Positions 39,253 through 48,547 of a stretch of 64,000 nucleotides of DNA are shown here, one piece after another. Below the pieces are notes generated by a model. That model did no database searches. It was not told where the DNA came from and saw only the letters and a list, made by a program, of their open reading frames with translations. Source of the DNA: Achromobacter pulmonis (GTDB lineage: Bacteria > Pseudomonadota > Gammaproteobacteria > Burkholderiales > Burkholderiaceae_B); contig NZ_CADIJV010000025.1 in NCBI RefSeq assembly GCF_902859765.1, forward strand, positions 1 to 64,000. Reading direction: 5' to 3'. A program made the position numbers and the translations under genes. Each line of letters begins with the position of its first letter. The first letter of the stretch is position 1.

Positions 39253-40689
39253 ATGAAGACTCTGCACACCGATATCGCCATCCTCGGCGCCGGCACCGCC
39301 GGCCTGGCCGCCTATCGTGCCGCCAAGGCCGCCGGCAAGCGCGCGCTGCTGATCGAGGGCGGTCCTTACGGCACCACCTGCGCCCGGGTCGGCTGCATGC
39401 CGTCCAAGCTGCTGATCGCGGCCGCCGAAGCCGCGCACCAGGCGGCACACACCGCGCCGTTCGGCGTGCACGTCGAAGGCGAGGTCACCGTCAATGGCGA
39501 AGAAGTGATGGACCGCGTCAAGCGCGAGCGCGACCGTTTCGTCGGCTTTGTGCTCGAGGGCGTGGAGAACATCCCGGCCGAAGACAAGATCCGCGGCTAT
39601 GCCCGCTTCGAGTCGGATACCGTGCTGCGGGTCGACGACCATACCGAGATCCACGCGTCGCGCGTGGTCATCGCCACCGGTTCGCGGCCCTCGGTGCCGC
39701 CGCCGTTCCGGGCGCTGGGCGACCGCCTGGTGATCAATGACGACGTGTTCGCCTGGGATGACCTGCCGCGGCGCGTGGCGGTGTTCGGCCCCGGCGTGAT
39801 CGGGCTGGAATTGGGCCAGGCGCTGGCGCGGCTGGGCGTGCAGGTGCGCGTGTTCGGCGTCAGCGGCAGCCTGGGCGGCATCAGCGATCCGCAGGTGCGC
39901 CATAGCGCCCGCAAGATCTTCCAGCGGGAGTTCTACCTGGACCCGGATGCGCGCGTGCTGGAAACCCAGCGCGTCGGCGACGAGGTCGAGGTGCGCTACG
40001 TGGCGCTGGATAACAGCGAACGCACCGAGCGTTTCGATTACGCGCTGGTGGCTACCGGGCGCCGTCCCAATGTGGACGGCCTGGGCCTGGAGAACACCTC
40101 GCTGCAACGGAACGCGCAGGGTGTGCCGCTGTTCGACCGCGACACCATGCAGGCGGGCGAGTCGGTCATCTTCATCGCTGGCGATGCCAACGCCGACGCG
40201 CCGCTGCTGCACGAGGCGGCCGACGAAGGCCGCATCGCCGGCGAGAACGCGGCGCGCTATCCGGAAGTGCGCCAGGGCCTGCGCCGCACGCCGTTGGCGG
40301 TGGTGTTCTCGGACCCGCAGATCGCGCTGGCGGGGCAGGGCCACGCCCGCCTGACGCCGGGCACCTTCGTGACGGGCGAGGTCGATTTCGGCGACCAGGG
40401 CCGCTCGCGGGTGATGCTGAAGAACCGCGGCCTGCTGCACGTGTACGCCGACATTGCCAGCGGCCGCTTCCTGGGTGCGGAAATGGTCGGCCCCAGCGCC
40501 GAGCACATCGGCCACCTGCTGGCCTGGGCCGTGCAGCAGGAACTGACCGTGGCGCGCATGCTGGAAATGCCGTTCTACCATCCAGTCATCGAAGAAGGCC
40601 TGCGCACCGCGCTGCGCGACGCCGCCGCCAAGCTGGCGCGGGCGCAGGAGGCGCTGCGCCAGGTGGAGGCGGAGGACGCCGAGGCCTGA
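39253..40689 (+). CDS. Pyridine-nucleotide disulfide reductase (dihydrolipoyl dehydrogenase-like)
   Basis: A 478-residue FAD flavoenzyme. FAD motif GAGTAG (12-17), redox disulfide CARVGC (Cys43, Cys48, followed by MPSK), NAD(P) motif GPGVIGLELG and a C-terminal His-Glu pair (FYHPVIEEG) are seen. It lacks a lipoyl domain and is not beside an E1/E2 gene, so a role in a 2-oxoacid dehydrogenase is doubtful. Placed after the hybrid peroxiredoxin, it may reduce glutathione or a related thiol for it; this is inference. The tail (about 25 residues) is Ala/Glu-rich. Confidence 0.88.
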   Translation: MKTLHTDIAILGAGTAGLAAYRAAKAAGKRALLIEGGPYGTTCARVGCMPSKLLIAAAEAAHQAAHTAPFGVHVEGEVTVNGEEVMDRVKRERDRFVGFVLEGVENIPAEDKIRGYARFESDTVLRVDDHTEIHASRVVIATGSRPSVPPPFRALGDRLVINDDVFAWDDLPRRVAVFGPGVIGLELGQALARLGVQVRVFGVSGSLGGISDPQVRHSARKIFQREFYLDPDARVLETQRVGDEVEVRYVALDNSERTERFDYALVATGRRPNVDGLGLENTSLQRNAQGVPLFDRDTMQAGESVIFIAGDANADAPLLHEAADEGRIAGENAARYPEVRQGLRRTPLAVVFSDPQIALAGQGHARLTPGTFVTGEVDFGDQGRSRVMLKNRGLLHVYADIASGRFLGAEMVGPSAEHIGHLLAWAVQQELTVARMLEMPFYHPVIEEGLRTALRDAAAKLARAQEALRQVEAEDAEA

Positions 40690-40711
40690 GCGCCGGTGGT
40701 GATTGAATGCA

Positions 40712-40744
40712 AAAAGGGCTGCCCCGGTGTGAGGCAGCCCTTTT
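40712..40744. terminator. Intrinsic terminator (disulfide reductase / rlmJ)
   Basis: Arms AAAAGGGCTGCC (40712-40723) and GGCAGCCCTTTT (40733-40744) with a 9-base loop. It works in both directions for converging genes. Confidence 0.88.
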
Positions 40745-40793
40745 GCTTGCCGCGGCGCTCGCGAGCCCGGCCGCGATGTCAACGCGGCCGGTA

Positions 40794-41684
40794 TCAGTCG
40801 TCCGACTGCTTCTTGGGCGCGGGGAAGGGATTCTCGCGGAATTGCAGCGTGAAGCCGGCGCGCTCGTCCTGACCCAGTTCACGCGCCAGGTAGGGCATGG
40901 CCTGCTTGAGGGCGTCATGCAGCGTCCAGGGCGGGTTGATCAGGAACATGCCGCTGCCGTGCAGGCCGTAGCCGTCGATGGTGGCCTTCTTGACCGTGAG
41001 GGTGGCGTGCAGCCAGCTCTTGACCTTCAGGTTCTCGAAGTGGCGCGCCATTTCGCTGGCCTCGCGCCGCTGCACCAGCGGATACCAGACGGCGATGGTG
41101 CCGGTGGCGAAGCGCTTGACGCATTCCTTGACGGTGATCAGCGTGCGGCGGTAGTCGTTCTTGTCTTCATAGGACGGGTCGATCAGCACCATGCCGCGGC
41201 GCGTCGGCGGCGGCAGCAGGGCCTTGACACCCTCGAAGCCGTCGTCGCCGTAGATGGTGGTCTGGCGCTGGGCGGCGCGGTCCATGTGTTCGAGATTGCC
41301 GACCAGGGTGTCGATCTCGGTCGGGTGCATCTCGAACAGGCGCAGGCGGTCGGACGGACGCAGCGCGTCCAGCGCCAGCCAGGGCGAGCCGGGATAGCGC
41401 TTGAGGCGGCCGTTGGTGTTGAAGGCGCGAATGCGGGCGACGTAGTCGGCCAGCAGCGGCGGCAGGTCGTCGCGTTCCCACAGGCGGCCGATGCCGTCGG
41501 CGAATTCCGAGGTCTTGGCGGCCCAGTCGCTGTCCAGGCTGTAGAGGCCGGCGCCGGCATGGGTGTCGATGACCCAGTAGGGCGCGTCCTTGCGGTTGAA
41601 GTAGTCCAGGGTGTGGACCAGGATGGCGTGCTTGAGCACGTCGGCGTGGTTGCCGGCGTGGAAGGCGTGGCGATAGCTGAACAC
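40794..41684 (-). CDS. rlmJ: 23S rRNA (adenine-2030-N6)-methyltransferase RlmJ
   Basis: A 296-residue SAM-dependent methyltransferase. N-terminal MFSYRHAFHAGNHADVLKH is diagnostic. The catalytic motif IV reads DPSYE where the E. coli enzyme has DPPYE. SAM-binding DTHAGAG is present near residue 40. The start is GTG at 41684, 12 bp after the phosphodiesterase stop, so the two form a small operon. Confidence 0.94.
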   Translation of the reverse strand: MFSYRHAFHAGNHADVLKHAILVHTLDYFNRKDAPYWVIDTHAGAGLYSLDSDWAAKTSEFADGIGRLWERDDLPPLLADYVARIRAFNTNGRLKRYPGSPWLALDALRPSDRLRLFEMHPTEIDTLVGNLEHMDRAAQRQTTIYGDDGFEGVKALLPPPTRRGMVLIDPSYEDKNDYRRTLITVKECVKRFATGTIAVWYPLVQRREASEMARHFENLKVKSWLHATLTVKKATIDGYGLHGSGMFLINPPWTLHDALKQAMPYLARELGQDERAGFTLQFRENPFPAPKKQSDD

Positions 41685-41696
41685 GGGGCGGGGGCC

Positions 41697-42446
41697 TCAG
41701 GCGGCCGGCCGGATGGCGGCCAGTTCGTCGGTGAAGATGCCGTCGATGCCCCAGTCGAGCAGCAGACGCGCGCGCTCGGGGGCGTTGACGGTCCAGGCGG
41801 CGATGCGATAGCCGGCGGCGTGCACGGCATCGATCAGTTCGCGCGTGGCGTCCTTCTGGTTGATATTCAGGGCGACGCAGTCGTACTTGACCAGGCGGTC
41901 GAGCCAGTCGGCCGGCACCTTTTCGACCAGCAGGGCGCGCGGCAGCTCGGGCGCGGCGTCCTTGGCGGCCTGCAGGGCTTCCTCGGCGAAGGAGGACAGC
42001 AGCGGCGCGACGGCGGCGCCTTGCCAGAGCGCGCGGGCGGCCAGGGCGACGGCGGTGCCGGTCTCGGCCTCGCGGCCGGGGCAGGGCTTGATCTCGACGT
42101 TGCTGGCGATGCCGTTGGCGACGGTGTAACGGGCCACGGCGGCGAAGGTGGGCAGCGGCTCGCCGACGTAGGCGGCGGAGTGCCAACTGCCGAAGTCCAG
42201 TTGCGCCAGTTCGCTGAAGGTCTTGGCGGCGGCGGGGCCGTGGCCGTTGGAGGTGCGGTCGACGTCGTCGTCATGCATCAGGACCAGGACGTTGTCGCGG
42301 CTGAGCTTGACGTCGTATTCGAACATCGTGAAGCCGTGTTCGGCGCCGACGCGCATGGCGGCAAGCGTGTTCTCCGGGGCCAGGCGGCCGCCGCCGCGGT
42401 GGGCGATGTGGCGGGAATAGGGCCAGGAGGGGAGGGATGCGGACAT
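41697..42446 (-). CDS. ugpQ: Glycerophosphodiester phosphodiesterase (UgpQ-like)
   Basis: A 249-residue cytoplasmic enzyme hydrolysing glycerophosphodiesters to glycerol-3-phosphate and an alcohol. The catalytic and metal motifs are HRGGGRLAPENTLAAM (first His), FEYDVKLSRD and LMHDDDVDRTSNG, followed by NVEIK and a late WTVN. No signal peptide, so it is the UgpQ rather than the GlpQ form. AGGAGGGGAGG precedes the ATG. Confidence 0.93.
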   Translation of the reverse strand: MSASLPSWPYSRHIAHRGGGRLAPENTLAAMRVGAEHGFTMFEYDVKLSRDNVLVLMHDDDVDRTSNGHGPAAAKTFSELAQLDFGSWHSAAYVGEPLPTFAAVARYTVANGIASNVEIKPCPGREAETGTAVALAARALWQGAAVAPLLSSFAEEALQAAKDAAPELPRALLVEKVPADWLDRLVKYDCVALNINQKDATRELIDAVHAAGYRIAAWTVNAPERARLLLDWGIDGIFTDELAAIRPAA

Positions 42447-42607
42447 TTCTTTTGATGCTTTTGGGGTTCTTTGGGATAGGGTGGAAGGATACTCTGTTCT
42501 GAGGGTTCTTTCCCTGTGGCGCTTGGCGGGCGCGCGCGGGTTCTTTCGGCGCGGCGGCGGGGACCGGCCGGGCCGATGTAAGCAGACGCTGCGGGACGAA
42601 TGAGAAA

Positions 42608-42616
42608 TGCTAAAAT
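42608..42616 (+). promoter_or_regulatory. Extended -10 promoter element before ppiD
   Basis: TGC followed by TAAAAT (42611-42616) is an extended -10 (TGn plus 5 of 6). No -35 match is seen at 17 bp. A transcript would start near 42623. Confidence 0.4.
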
Positions 42617-42622
42617 CCGCCC

Positions 42623-42676
42623 GCTGACCCGGTTTGACCGGTATGGGAATAGGGCGAATCAGATTCGCCTTTTTTT
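42623..42676 (+). ncRNA. Possible short leader RNA or attenuator ahead of ppiD
   Basis: From the extended -10, a transcript of about 54 nt would hold a small hairpin (CCGGT-TTG-ACCGG, 42629-42641) and then a full intrinsic terminator (42653-42676). It would end 58 bp before the ppiD start. It may be an attenuator of ppiD, a small RNA, or the terminator of an unseen transcript. No protein explains it. Confidence 0.35.
42653..42676 (+). terminator. Intrinsic terminator upstream of ppiD
   Basis: GGCGAA, loop TCAGA, TTCGCC, then seven T. It faces the plus strand although the two genes upstream are on the minus strand, so it is not their terminator. Confidence 0.75.
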
Positions 42677-42734
42677 ATGCGTTTTCGTGCGGCCCGGGCG
42701 GAAGTCTCCGTCCGAGTGCGGCAACAGGGATTCC

Positions 42735-44702
42735 ATGTTCGAATTTATTCGCAGCCACCGGCGCTGGATGCAGCTGATCCTGCTGCTTCTGATTGTGCCG
42801 TCCTTCTTCCTCGTCGGGATCCAGGGCTATGAGAGCTTCATGCGCAAGGAGCCGGAATTGGCGACGGTCGCCGGCCAGCCGATTTCCCGCGCGGAATTCG
42901 ACCAGGCGCACCGCAATCAGCTGGAACAGTACCGCCAGCGTCTGGGCGCGCAGTTCGACCCGGCCGTGATCGACACGCCGCAGCTGCGCGAAGCGCTGCT
43001 GAACCAGCTGATCAACCAGCGCCTGTTGGCGAACGTGGCGGTCGACAACCGTTTCTCGGTGTCCGACGCCACGCTGCGCAACACCATCGCCGCCATTCCG
43101 GAAGTGCAGGACAACGGCCGCTTCTCGCCTGAACGTTATCGCCAGGTGCTGGCTGCCCAGGGCATGTCGCCGACCTCGTTCGAGGCCGGCCTGCGCCGCG
43201 ATCTGGCCGTGGCCCGCGTGCTCGAGCCGGTCGGCCAGTCGGCCCGCGCGCCGGCCGAGGTGGTGGCCTGGCTGGAAACCGCCCTGACGCAGCAGCGCAC
43301 GGTGCAGTTGCGCCGCTTCGCGGCCGCCGATTTCCGTTCGCAGGTGACCGTCACGCCGGCCGACATCCAGGCCTGGTACGACGCCAACAAGCAGCAATTG
43401 CAGATCCCCGAACAGGTGCAGGTGCAGTACCTGGTGCTGAACGAAGCCGCCGCCACCGAAGGGGTGCAGGTCAAGGACGAAGACCTGGCCGCTTATTACG
43501 CACAGAACAAGAACCGCTTCGGCCAGCCCGAGCGCCGCCGCGCCAGCCACATCTTGATCGAAGTGCCCGCGAGCGCCTCGGAAGAGGCCCGCAAGGCCGC
43601 GCGCGCCAAGGCGGAAGACCTGGCCAGGCAGGCCGCCGCCAATCCGGCGCAGTTCGCCGAGCTGGCTCGCAAGAACTCGCAGGACGCCGGTTCGGCCGCC
43701 AAGGGCGGCGACCTGGGCTGGCTGGCGCCGGGCATGCTGTCCGGTCCGCTGGAAAAGGCCATTTTCAGCCTGTCCAAGGACCAGGTGTCGGGCGTGGTCG
43801 AAAGCCCGGCGGGTTTCCACGTGGTCGAGGTCACCGAGATCCAGCCGGCCTCGATCAAGCCGCTGGCCGACGTCAAGGAGCAACTGACCGCCGAAGTCCG
43901 CAAGCAGTTGGCCGCTGTCCATTTCTCGGAAATGGCCAGCCAGTTGAACAAGCAGGTCTACGACCAGCGTGACAGCCTGCAGCCGGCCGCCGATGCGGTG
44001 GGCCTGAAGCTGCGCACCGCATCGGGCGTGACGCGCGAAGGCCTGCTGCCGGCCAATGAGGCCGGTCCGGGCGCCGCCGCGAGCAGCCCCGACGCCGCGC
44101 TGCTGGACAATCCGCGGGTGCGCCAAGTGCTGTTTTCGCCCGACGTGTTGCGCGAAAAACAGAATTCCGGCGTGATCGAGCTGTCGCCCGACACCATGCT
44201 GGCGGTGCGCGTGGCCGCGGTCGAGCCGGCCCATGTGCCGGCGCTGGCCAAGGTCAGCGAGTCGATCCGCGCCAAGCTGCTGGACGAGCGCTCGGCCGCG
44301 GCGGCCAAGAAAGCGGGCGAGGCCGCGCTGGCGGCCGACCAGGCCAATCCGGCCGCGGCGCCGGAAGGTTTCGGCGATCCGCTGTTGGTGTCGCGCCAGG
44401 ATCCCAAGAACCTGCCGCGCCCGGTGCTGGATGCCGTGATGCGCCTGCCGGCCGGCAAGCTGCCGGCTTATGCCGGGGTGCAGTCGGGCGCCGATTACAC
44501 CTTGGTGCGGCTGGAGAAGATCGAGCCCGGCAAGGTCGAGGCTGAAGACAAGGAACGCCTGGCGCAGCAACTGGCTGGCGCCTGGGGCCAGGCCGAAAGC
44601 GACGCAATGGTGCGCATGCTGCGCGAGCAATACAAGGTTCAAGTGCTGCCGGGGGCCGCCGAGGTCATCCGCGGCGATGCCGAGCAGCAGGCGGCCGGCT
44701 GA
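42735..44702 (+). CDS. ppiD: Periplasmic chaperone/peptidyl-prolyl isomerase PpiD
   Basis: A 655-residue protein anchored by one N-terminal membrane helix (MQLILLLLIVPSFFLVGI, residues 12-29), with the rest in the periplasm. A SurA-like chaperone domain follows, with a parvulin (rotamase) domain around 270-380 (ASHILIEVPASASEEARKAARAKAEDLARQ to FHVVEVTEI). It works at the SecYEG exit helping outer-membrane proteins fold. An in-frame upstream ATG at 42600 is rejected because it would run through the terminator and lacks a membrane-protein N-terminus. Confidence 0.95.
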   Translation: MFEFIRSHRRWMQLILLLLIVPSFFLVGIQGYESFMRKEPELATVAGQPISRAEFDQAHRNQLEQYRQRLGAQFDPAVIDTPQLREALLNQLINQRLLANVAVDNRFSVSDATLRNTIAAIPEVQDNGRFSPERYRQVLAAQGMSPTSFEAGLRRDLAVARVLEPVGQSARAPAEVVAWLETALTQQRTVQLRRFAAADFRSQVTVTPADIQAWYDANKQQLQIPEQVQVQYLVLNEAAATEGVQVKDEDLAAYYAQNKNRFGQPERRRASHILIEVPASASEEARKAARAKAEDLARQAAANPAQFAELARKNSQDAGSAAKGGDLGWLAPGMLSGPLEKAIFSLSKDQVSGVVESPAGFHVVEVTEIQPASIKPLADVKEQLTAEVRKQLAAVHFSEMASQLNKQVYDQRDSLQPAADAVGLKLRTASGVTREGLLPANEAGPGAAASSPDAALLDNPRVRQVLFSPDVLREKQNSGVIELSPDTMLAVRVAAVEPAHVPALAKVSESIRAKLLDERSAAAAKKAGEAALAADQANPAAAPEGFGDPLLVSRQDPKNLPRPVLDAVMRLPAGKLPAYAGVQSGADYTLVRLEKIEPGKVEAEDKERLAQQLAGAWGQAESDAMVRMLREQYKVQVLPGAAEVIRGDAEQQAAG

Positions 44703-44742
44703 TCGGCCAGTTCGTGCCGCGCGGGCCGGCCAGGCCCGCGCG

Positions 44743-45405
44743 TCAGCGCAGCAGTGGCCGCAGCACCGGCCAGACATTGTCCAGCAAGCGGGCCTGGGCA
44801 TCCTCGTTGGGATGGATGCCGTCGGCCTGGAACATCGCCCGGTTCGTTGCGATACCTTCCATCAGGAAGGGCACGAGCCGGGCGTTTTCGTCTTTGGCGA
44901 CGGTGGGAAATACCTGGGCGAAACGCTGGGTGTAGTCGCGGCCGTAGTTGGGCGGGATCTGCATGCCGACGATGACCACCTCGGCGTCGGCCTTGCGGGC
45001 CGCCTGCGCCATGGTGCGCAGGTTCTGTTCCGTCATGGTCAGCGGCAGGCCGCGCAAGGCATCGTTCGAACCCAGTTCCAGCAGCACTACCGCGGGCATG
45101 TGCTGGCGCAGCAGCGCCGGCAGGCGCGCCACGCCGCCGCTGGTGGTATCGCCGCTGATGCTGGCGTTGACCACCTTGTACTTCGGGTATTGTTCGGTAA
45201 GCCGCTCGGCCAGCAGCGGCACCCAGCCGGTGCCGCGCTTGATGCCGTATTCGGCGGCCAGGCTGTCGCCCACCACCAGCACGGTACGCGGCTGCGCGGA
45301 ACCCTGGGCCGTGGCGGTGGTCTGAGCGTGGGCGGGTGCCATCAGGCCGGCCGCCGCGAGCGCGGGTATCAGTAGCAAACGGGGAATCAGGGGAATCAGG
45401 CGCAT
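44743..45405 (-). CDS. tesA: SGNH-hydrolase: TesA-like thioesterase/arylesterase
   Basis: A 220-residue periplasmic esterase with signal peptide (LMAPAHA-QTTAT). The SGNH blocks are present: VVGDSLAAEYG (Ser nucleophile), NASISGDTTSGG (Gly), ELGSNDALRG (Asn), and DGIHPNEDAQ (Asp, His). It matches TesA of E. coli (thioesterase I/protease I). Its ATG shares bases with the start of the divergent ABC gene, the same gene arrangement as tesA-ybbA in E. coli. Confidence 0.93.
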   Translation of the reverse strand: MRLIPLIPRLLLIPALAAAGLMAPAHAQTTATAQGSAQPRTVLVVGDSLAAEYGIKRGTGWVPLLAERLTEQYPKYKVVNASISGDTTSGGVARLPALLRQHMPAVVLLELGSNDALRGLPLTMTEQNLRTMAQAARKADAEVVIVGMQIPPNYGRDYTQRFAQVFPTVAKDENARLVPFLMEGIATNRAMFQADGIHPNEDAQARLLDNVWPVLRPLLR

Positions 45406-46075
45406 GGATAGCAAGAATTCGATCGAGGTGAAAGGGCTGGGCAAGCGGGTGGCCGATGCCGGCGGGACGCTGTCTATCCTGGAAGACATCGATTTTACGG
45501 TGGCGGCCGGCAGCGCGGTGGCCATCACCGGCAGCTCCGGCTCGGGCAAGTCCACGTTGTTGGGACTGCTGGCGGGGCTGGATGTTCCCAGCGCGGGCAG
45601 TGTGCGCCTGGCGGGCCAGGACCTGTTCGCGCTGGACGAGGACGGCCGTGCGCGCCTGCGGGCCAACCATGTGGGGTTCGTGTTCCAGTCGTTCCAGCTA
45701 CTGCCGAACCTGACGGCGCTGGAAAACGTCATGCTGCCGCTGGAACTGGCCGGCCAGCCGGCGCGCGAGGCGGCCCAGGCGATGCTCGAACGCGTCGGCC
45801 TGGGTGCGCGGCTGCACCACTATCCGCGCACCCTGTCGGGGGGCGAGCAGCAGCGCGTGTCGCTGGCGCGCGCCTTCGTGGTGCGGCCGGACCTGTTGTT
45901 CGCCGATGAGCCCACCGGCAGCCTGGATGCCGCCACTGGCGTGACGGTGATCGACCTGATGTTCGACCTGCACCGCGAGCACGGCACCACGCTGGTGTTG
46001 GTGACGCACGATCCGCAACTGGCGGCGCGCTGCGGCCGCCAGGTGGTGCTGGCGGCGGGGCGCATGGCCTCGTAG
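45404..46075 (+). CDS. ybbA: ABC transporter ATPase, YbbA/LolD-like
   Basis: A 223-residue ATPase of the MacB/LolD group. Walker A GSSGSGKST is near residues 44-52, signature LSGGEQQRVSLARAF and Walker B LLFADEPTGSLD follow. In E. coli it is followed by the large permease ybbP, but here the next gene is fabV on the other strand, so no permease partner is adjacent. The ATG overlaps the opposite-strand start of tesA in a shared CATG. Confidence 0.92.
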   Translation: MDSKNSIEVKGLGKRVADAGGTLSILEDIDFTVAAGSAVAITGSSGSGKSTLLGLLAGLDVPSAGSVRLAGQDLFALDEDGRARLRANHVGFVFQSFQLLPNLTALENVMLPLELAGQPAREAAQAMLERVGLGARLHHYPRTLSGGEQQRVSLARAFVVRPDLLFADEPTGSLDAATGVTVIDLMFDLHREHGTTLVLVTHDPQLAARCGRQVVLAAGRMAS

Positions 46076-46121
46076 CACGGTGACGCCGTGCCCACGTCCG
46101 CGCGGCTTGGGCCGGCACGGG

Positions 46122-46143
46122 AACGCCACCCTAGGGTGGCGTT
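46122..46143. terminator. Palindromic terminator (ybbA / fabV)
   Basis: Perfect 22-bp palindrome, arm AACGCCACCCT, followed by TTTTGC on the plus strand. It lies between converging genes. Confidence 0.75.
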
Positions 46144-46196
46144 TTGCATTGCGCGGGCCCCGCGGTTCACGCGGCGCGGGCCGCCGCGATCCCGCC

Positions 46197-47393
46197 TCAG
46201 GCGCTGATCAGGCCGGGGATCTTCACGTCCGGATCGACGTCGGCGTCGTAGTCGACGCCGTCGATCTCGAACCCGAACAGGCGCAGGAATTCCTGCTTGT
46301 AGCCGGCGAAGTCGGTCAGCGCATAGAGGTTGGCGTCGGTCACCTGGTGCCACAAGGCCTGTACCCGCGCCTGCACGGACGGGTCCAGTTCCGGGTAGTC
46401 GGCGCGCAGGCGGCCCTCGCCATCCAGGATGGGCGCCGATCCGCACAGGCTGTCGCGGTACAGGCCGTAGACCTGCTCGATACAGCCCTCGTGCGTGCCT
46501 TGTTCCTTCATGACCTTGAACAGCAGCGACAGGTACAGCGGCATCATCGGGATCGCCGAGCTGGCCTGGGTCACGACCGCCTTGAGCACGGAGACGCGCG
46601 CATCGCCGCCCTGGGCGGCGAGCTTGGCGCGGATGTCCAGCACCTTCTGGTCCAGATCCTTCTTGGCGGCGCCGATCGAGCCGTTCCAGTAGATGTCGTG
46701 AGTGATCTTCTCGCCCAGGTAGGTGAAGGCCGTGGTGGTGGCGCCCGGGGCCAGCACGCCGGCCTCGAGCAGGGCGTCGATCCACATCTGCCAGTCCTCG
46801 CCGCCCATGACCGCCACCGTGGCGTCGATTTCTTCCTGGGTGGCGGGTTCCAGCACCGATTCCTTGATCACTTCCTTGTCGGTGTCCAGGCCGCGCAGGG
46901 TGACCGCCTGGCCGACCGGCTTGAGGGTCGAGTTGAAAACCGCGCCGCTGACCGGATGGGTGCGGCGCGGCGCGGCCAGGCTGTAGATCACCTGGTCGAC
47001 CTGGCCCAGGTCCTGGCGGATGGCGGCGATGGCTTGCGCCTTGACCGCGTCGGAAAAGGCGTCGCCGTTGATGCTCTTGGCGTACAGGCCCTCGGCGCTG
47101 GCGTATTTGTCGAAGGCGGCGCTGTTGTACCAGCCGGGAGTGCCGGCCTTGGCGGCATCGCCGGGGCGTTCGAAGAAGATGCCCAGGGTCTGGGCGCCGC
47201 AGCCGAATGCGGCGCTGATCCGGGCGGCCAGGCCATAGCCGGTGGAAGCGCCGATCACCAGCACGCGCTTGGGGCCGCCGGCGAGCGGGCCCCGGGCGCG
47301 GACGTAGTCGATCTGGTTCCTGACGTTGGCGTCGCAGCCGGCGGGATGGGTGGTCACGCAGATGAAGCCGCGCACGCGGGGTTTGATGATCAT
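46197..47393 (-). CDS. fabV: Enoyl-ACP reductase FabV
   Basis: A 398-residue NADH-dependent enoyl-ACP/CoA reductase, the triclosan-tolerant FabI alternative, completing the fatty-acid elongation cycle. The catalytic pair is Tyr235 and Lys244 in the Y-x8-K spacing typical of FabV ([10 protein letters not shown]). The NAD-binding [13 protein letters not shown] is at 48-60 and [20 protein letters not shown] at the N-terminus is diagnostic. ATG at 47393. Confidence 0.96.
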   Translation of the reverse strand: MIIKPRVRGFICVTTHPAGCDANVRNQIDYVRARGPLAGGPKRVLVIGASTGYGLAARISAAFGCGAQTLGIFFERPGDAAKAGTPGWYNSAAFDKYASAEGLYAKSINGDAFSDAVKAQAIAAIRQDLGQVDQVIYSLAAPRRTHPVSGAVFNSTLKPVGQAVTLRGLDTDKEVIKESVLEPATQEEIDATVAVMGGEDWQMWIDALLEAGVLAPGATTTAFTYLGEKITHDIYWNGSIGAAKKDLDQKVLDIRAKLAAQGGDARVSVLKAVVTQASSAIPMMPLYLSLLFKVMKEQGTHEGCIEQVYGLYRDSLCGSAPILDGEGRLRADYPELDPSVQARVQALWHQVTDANLYALTDFAGYKQEFLRLFGFEIDGVDYDADVDPDVKIPGLISA

Positions 47394-47500
47394 GGAGCCC
47401 TCGTTCCGGGAATGGCGGGAGACCGCCCGCATGGGCGGGCGGCGCCGGGCATTGTACGGGAGGCTGGCGCGCAGGCCGCCCGGCGCCGGGCGGCCAAGCT

Positions 47501-48460
47501 TCAGCGCGCCTGGGCTACCGCGGCGGCGGCCGCCAGGGCGCGGCCGCGGCGCCATTCGACCAGGCCGATGCCGATGCCGCTGGCGCAGATGATGGCGATG
47601 CCGAGCCAGGTCAGGGGATCGGGGAAATGCCCCCAGACCAGCCAGCCGACCGTGCTGGCGCTGATGATCTGCAGATAGATGAATGGCGCCAGCGTGGAAG
47701 CCGGCGCGCGGCGGTAGGCGGCGATCTGGAACAGGTGCCCCAGGCCGCCGGTGAGGCCGGTGGAAATCAGCAGGGTCCAGTCCAATGGCGTCAGCGACTG
47801 CAGCACCGGCAGCGCGGGCGGCAGGATGAAGGGCAGGGCCAGCGTCAGGCAGCCGGTGCCCACCGCGCCGCTCCAGATGAGAGAGGTGAACGGGTCATCG
47901 CCGGCCACGCGGCGCGTGGCGATGAATTGAGCCGCGAAACAACAGGCGGTCAGCAGGCCGAAAATGGTGCCGACCGGGTGCAGCCCGCCGCCCGGGCGGA
48001 TGACGATGATGACGCCGATGAAGGCGATGCCCGCGGCGACGAAACGCGACATCCGGGCCGGTTCCTTGAGGATCCAAGGCGCCAGCGACAGCACCAGCAA
48101 CGGCGCCAGGAAGTTGATGGCGGTGGCCTCGGCCTGGGGGATATAGCTGAGCGTGGTGAAGAACATCAGCGTGGCCAGGAACATCGAGCCGCCGCGCAGC
48201 AGCTGTTCGCGCGGCTTCCTGCTGCGCAGGATGCCGATTCCGCGCGTGGGCAGCACCAGGGCCAGCACCAGCACCAGATGCACCGCGTAGCGGAACCAGG
48301 ACAGCACCAGCAGCGGCACCCCGGCATTCATGACCCACTTGCCACTGGCGTCCAGGCATGACAGCGTCCACATCGACAGCACCAGCAGCAGGATCCCCAC
48401 GAGGGGGCCGCTGGTGGCGGGCGCGCCTGGGCGCGGGCGACCCGTATCGGCCGGGGGCAT
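47501..48460 (-). CDS. EamA/DMT-family transporter
   Basis: A 319-residue membrane protein of ten predicted helices with two EamA repeats (for example [23 protein letters not shown] ending the first). The N-terminal 18 residues are Pro/Gly-rich and soluble. The C-terminus is Ala-rich. Substrate unknown. It is divergent from the LysR gene by 87 bp, so that regulator may control it. Confidence 0.9.
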   Translation of the reverse strand: MPPADTGRPRPGAPATSGPLVGILLLVLSMWTLSCLDASGKWVMNAGVPLLVLSWFRYAVHLVLVLALVLPTRGIGILRSRKPREQLLRGGSMFLATLMFFTTLSYIPQAEATAINFLAPLLVLSLAPWILKEPARMSRFVAAGIAFIGVIIVIRPGGGLHPVGTIFGLLTACCFAAQFIATRRVAGDDPFTSLIWSGAVGTGCLTLALPFILPPALPVLQSLTPLDWTLLISTGLTGGLGHLFQIAAYRRAPASTLAPFIYLQIISASTVGWLVWGHFPDPLTWLGIAIICASGIGIGLVEWRRGRALAAAAAVAQAR

Positions 48461-48547
48461 GGACAGACTCCTTGTGCGGGATCAAACCCGGGCAGGGCCC
48501 CGGGGGCGGCTGACATGATACGCTCATCGAGGCAGAGGGAACGGTTC

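Noticed and set aside
40794-41684. Ser in place of Pro in the RlmJ catalytic motif (DPSYE) as loss of function
   Set aside because: The rest of the enzyme is intact and I believe this variant occurs in other members, so it is not good evidence of inactivation.
42600-42734. Longer ppiD start at ATG 42600
   Set aside because: The extension would cover a terminator and gives an N-terminus unlike PpiD; the ATG at 42735 starts the known MFEFIRSHRRWMQ sequence.
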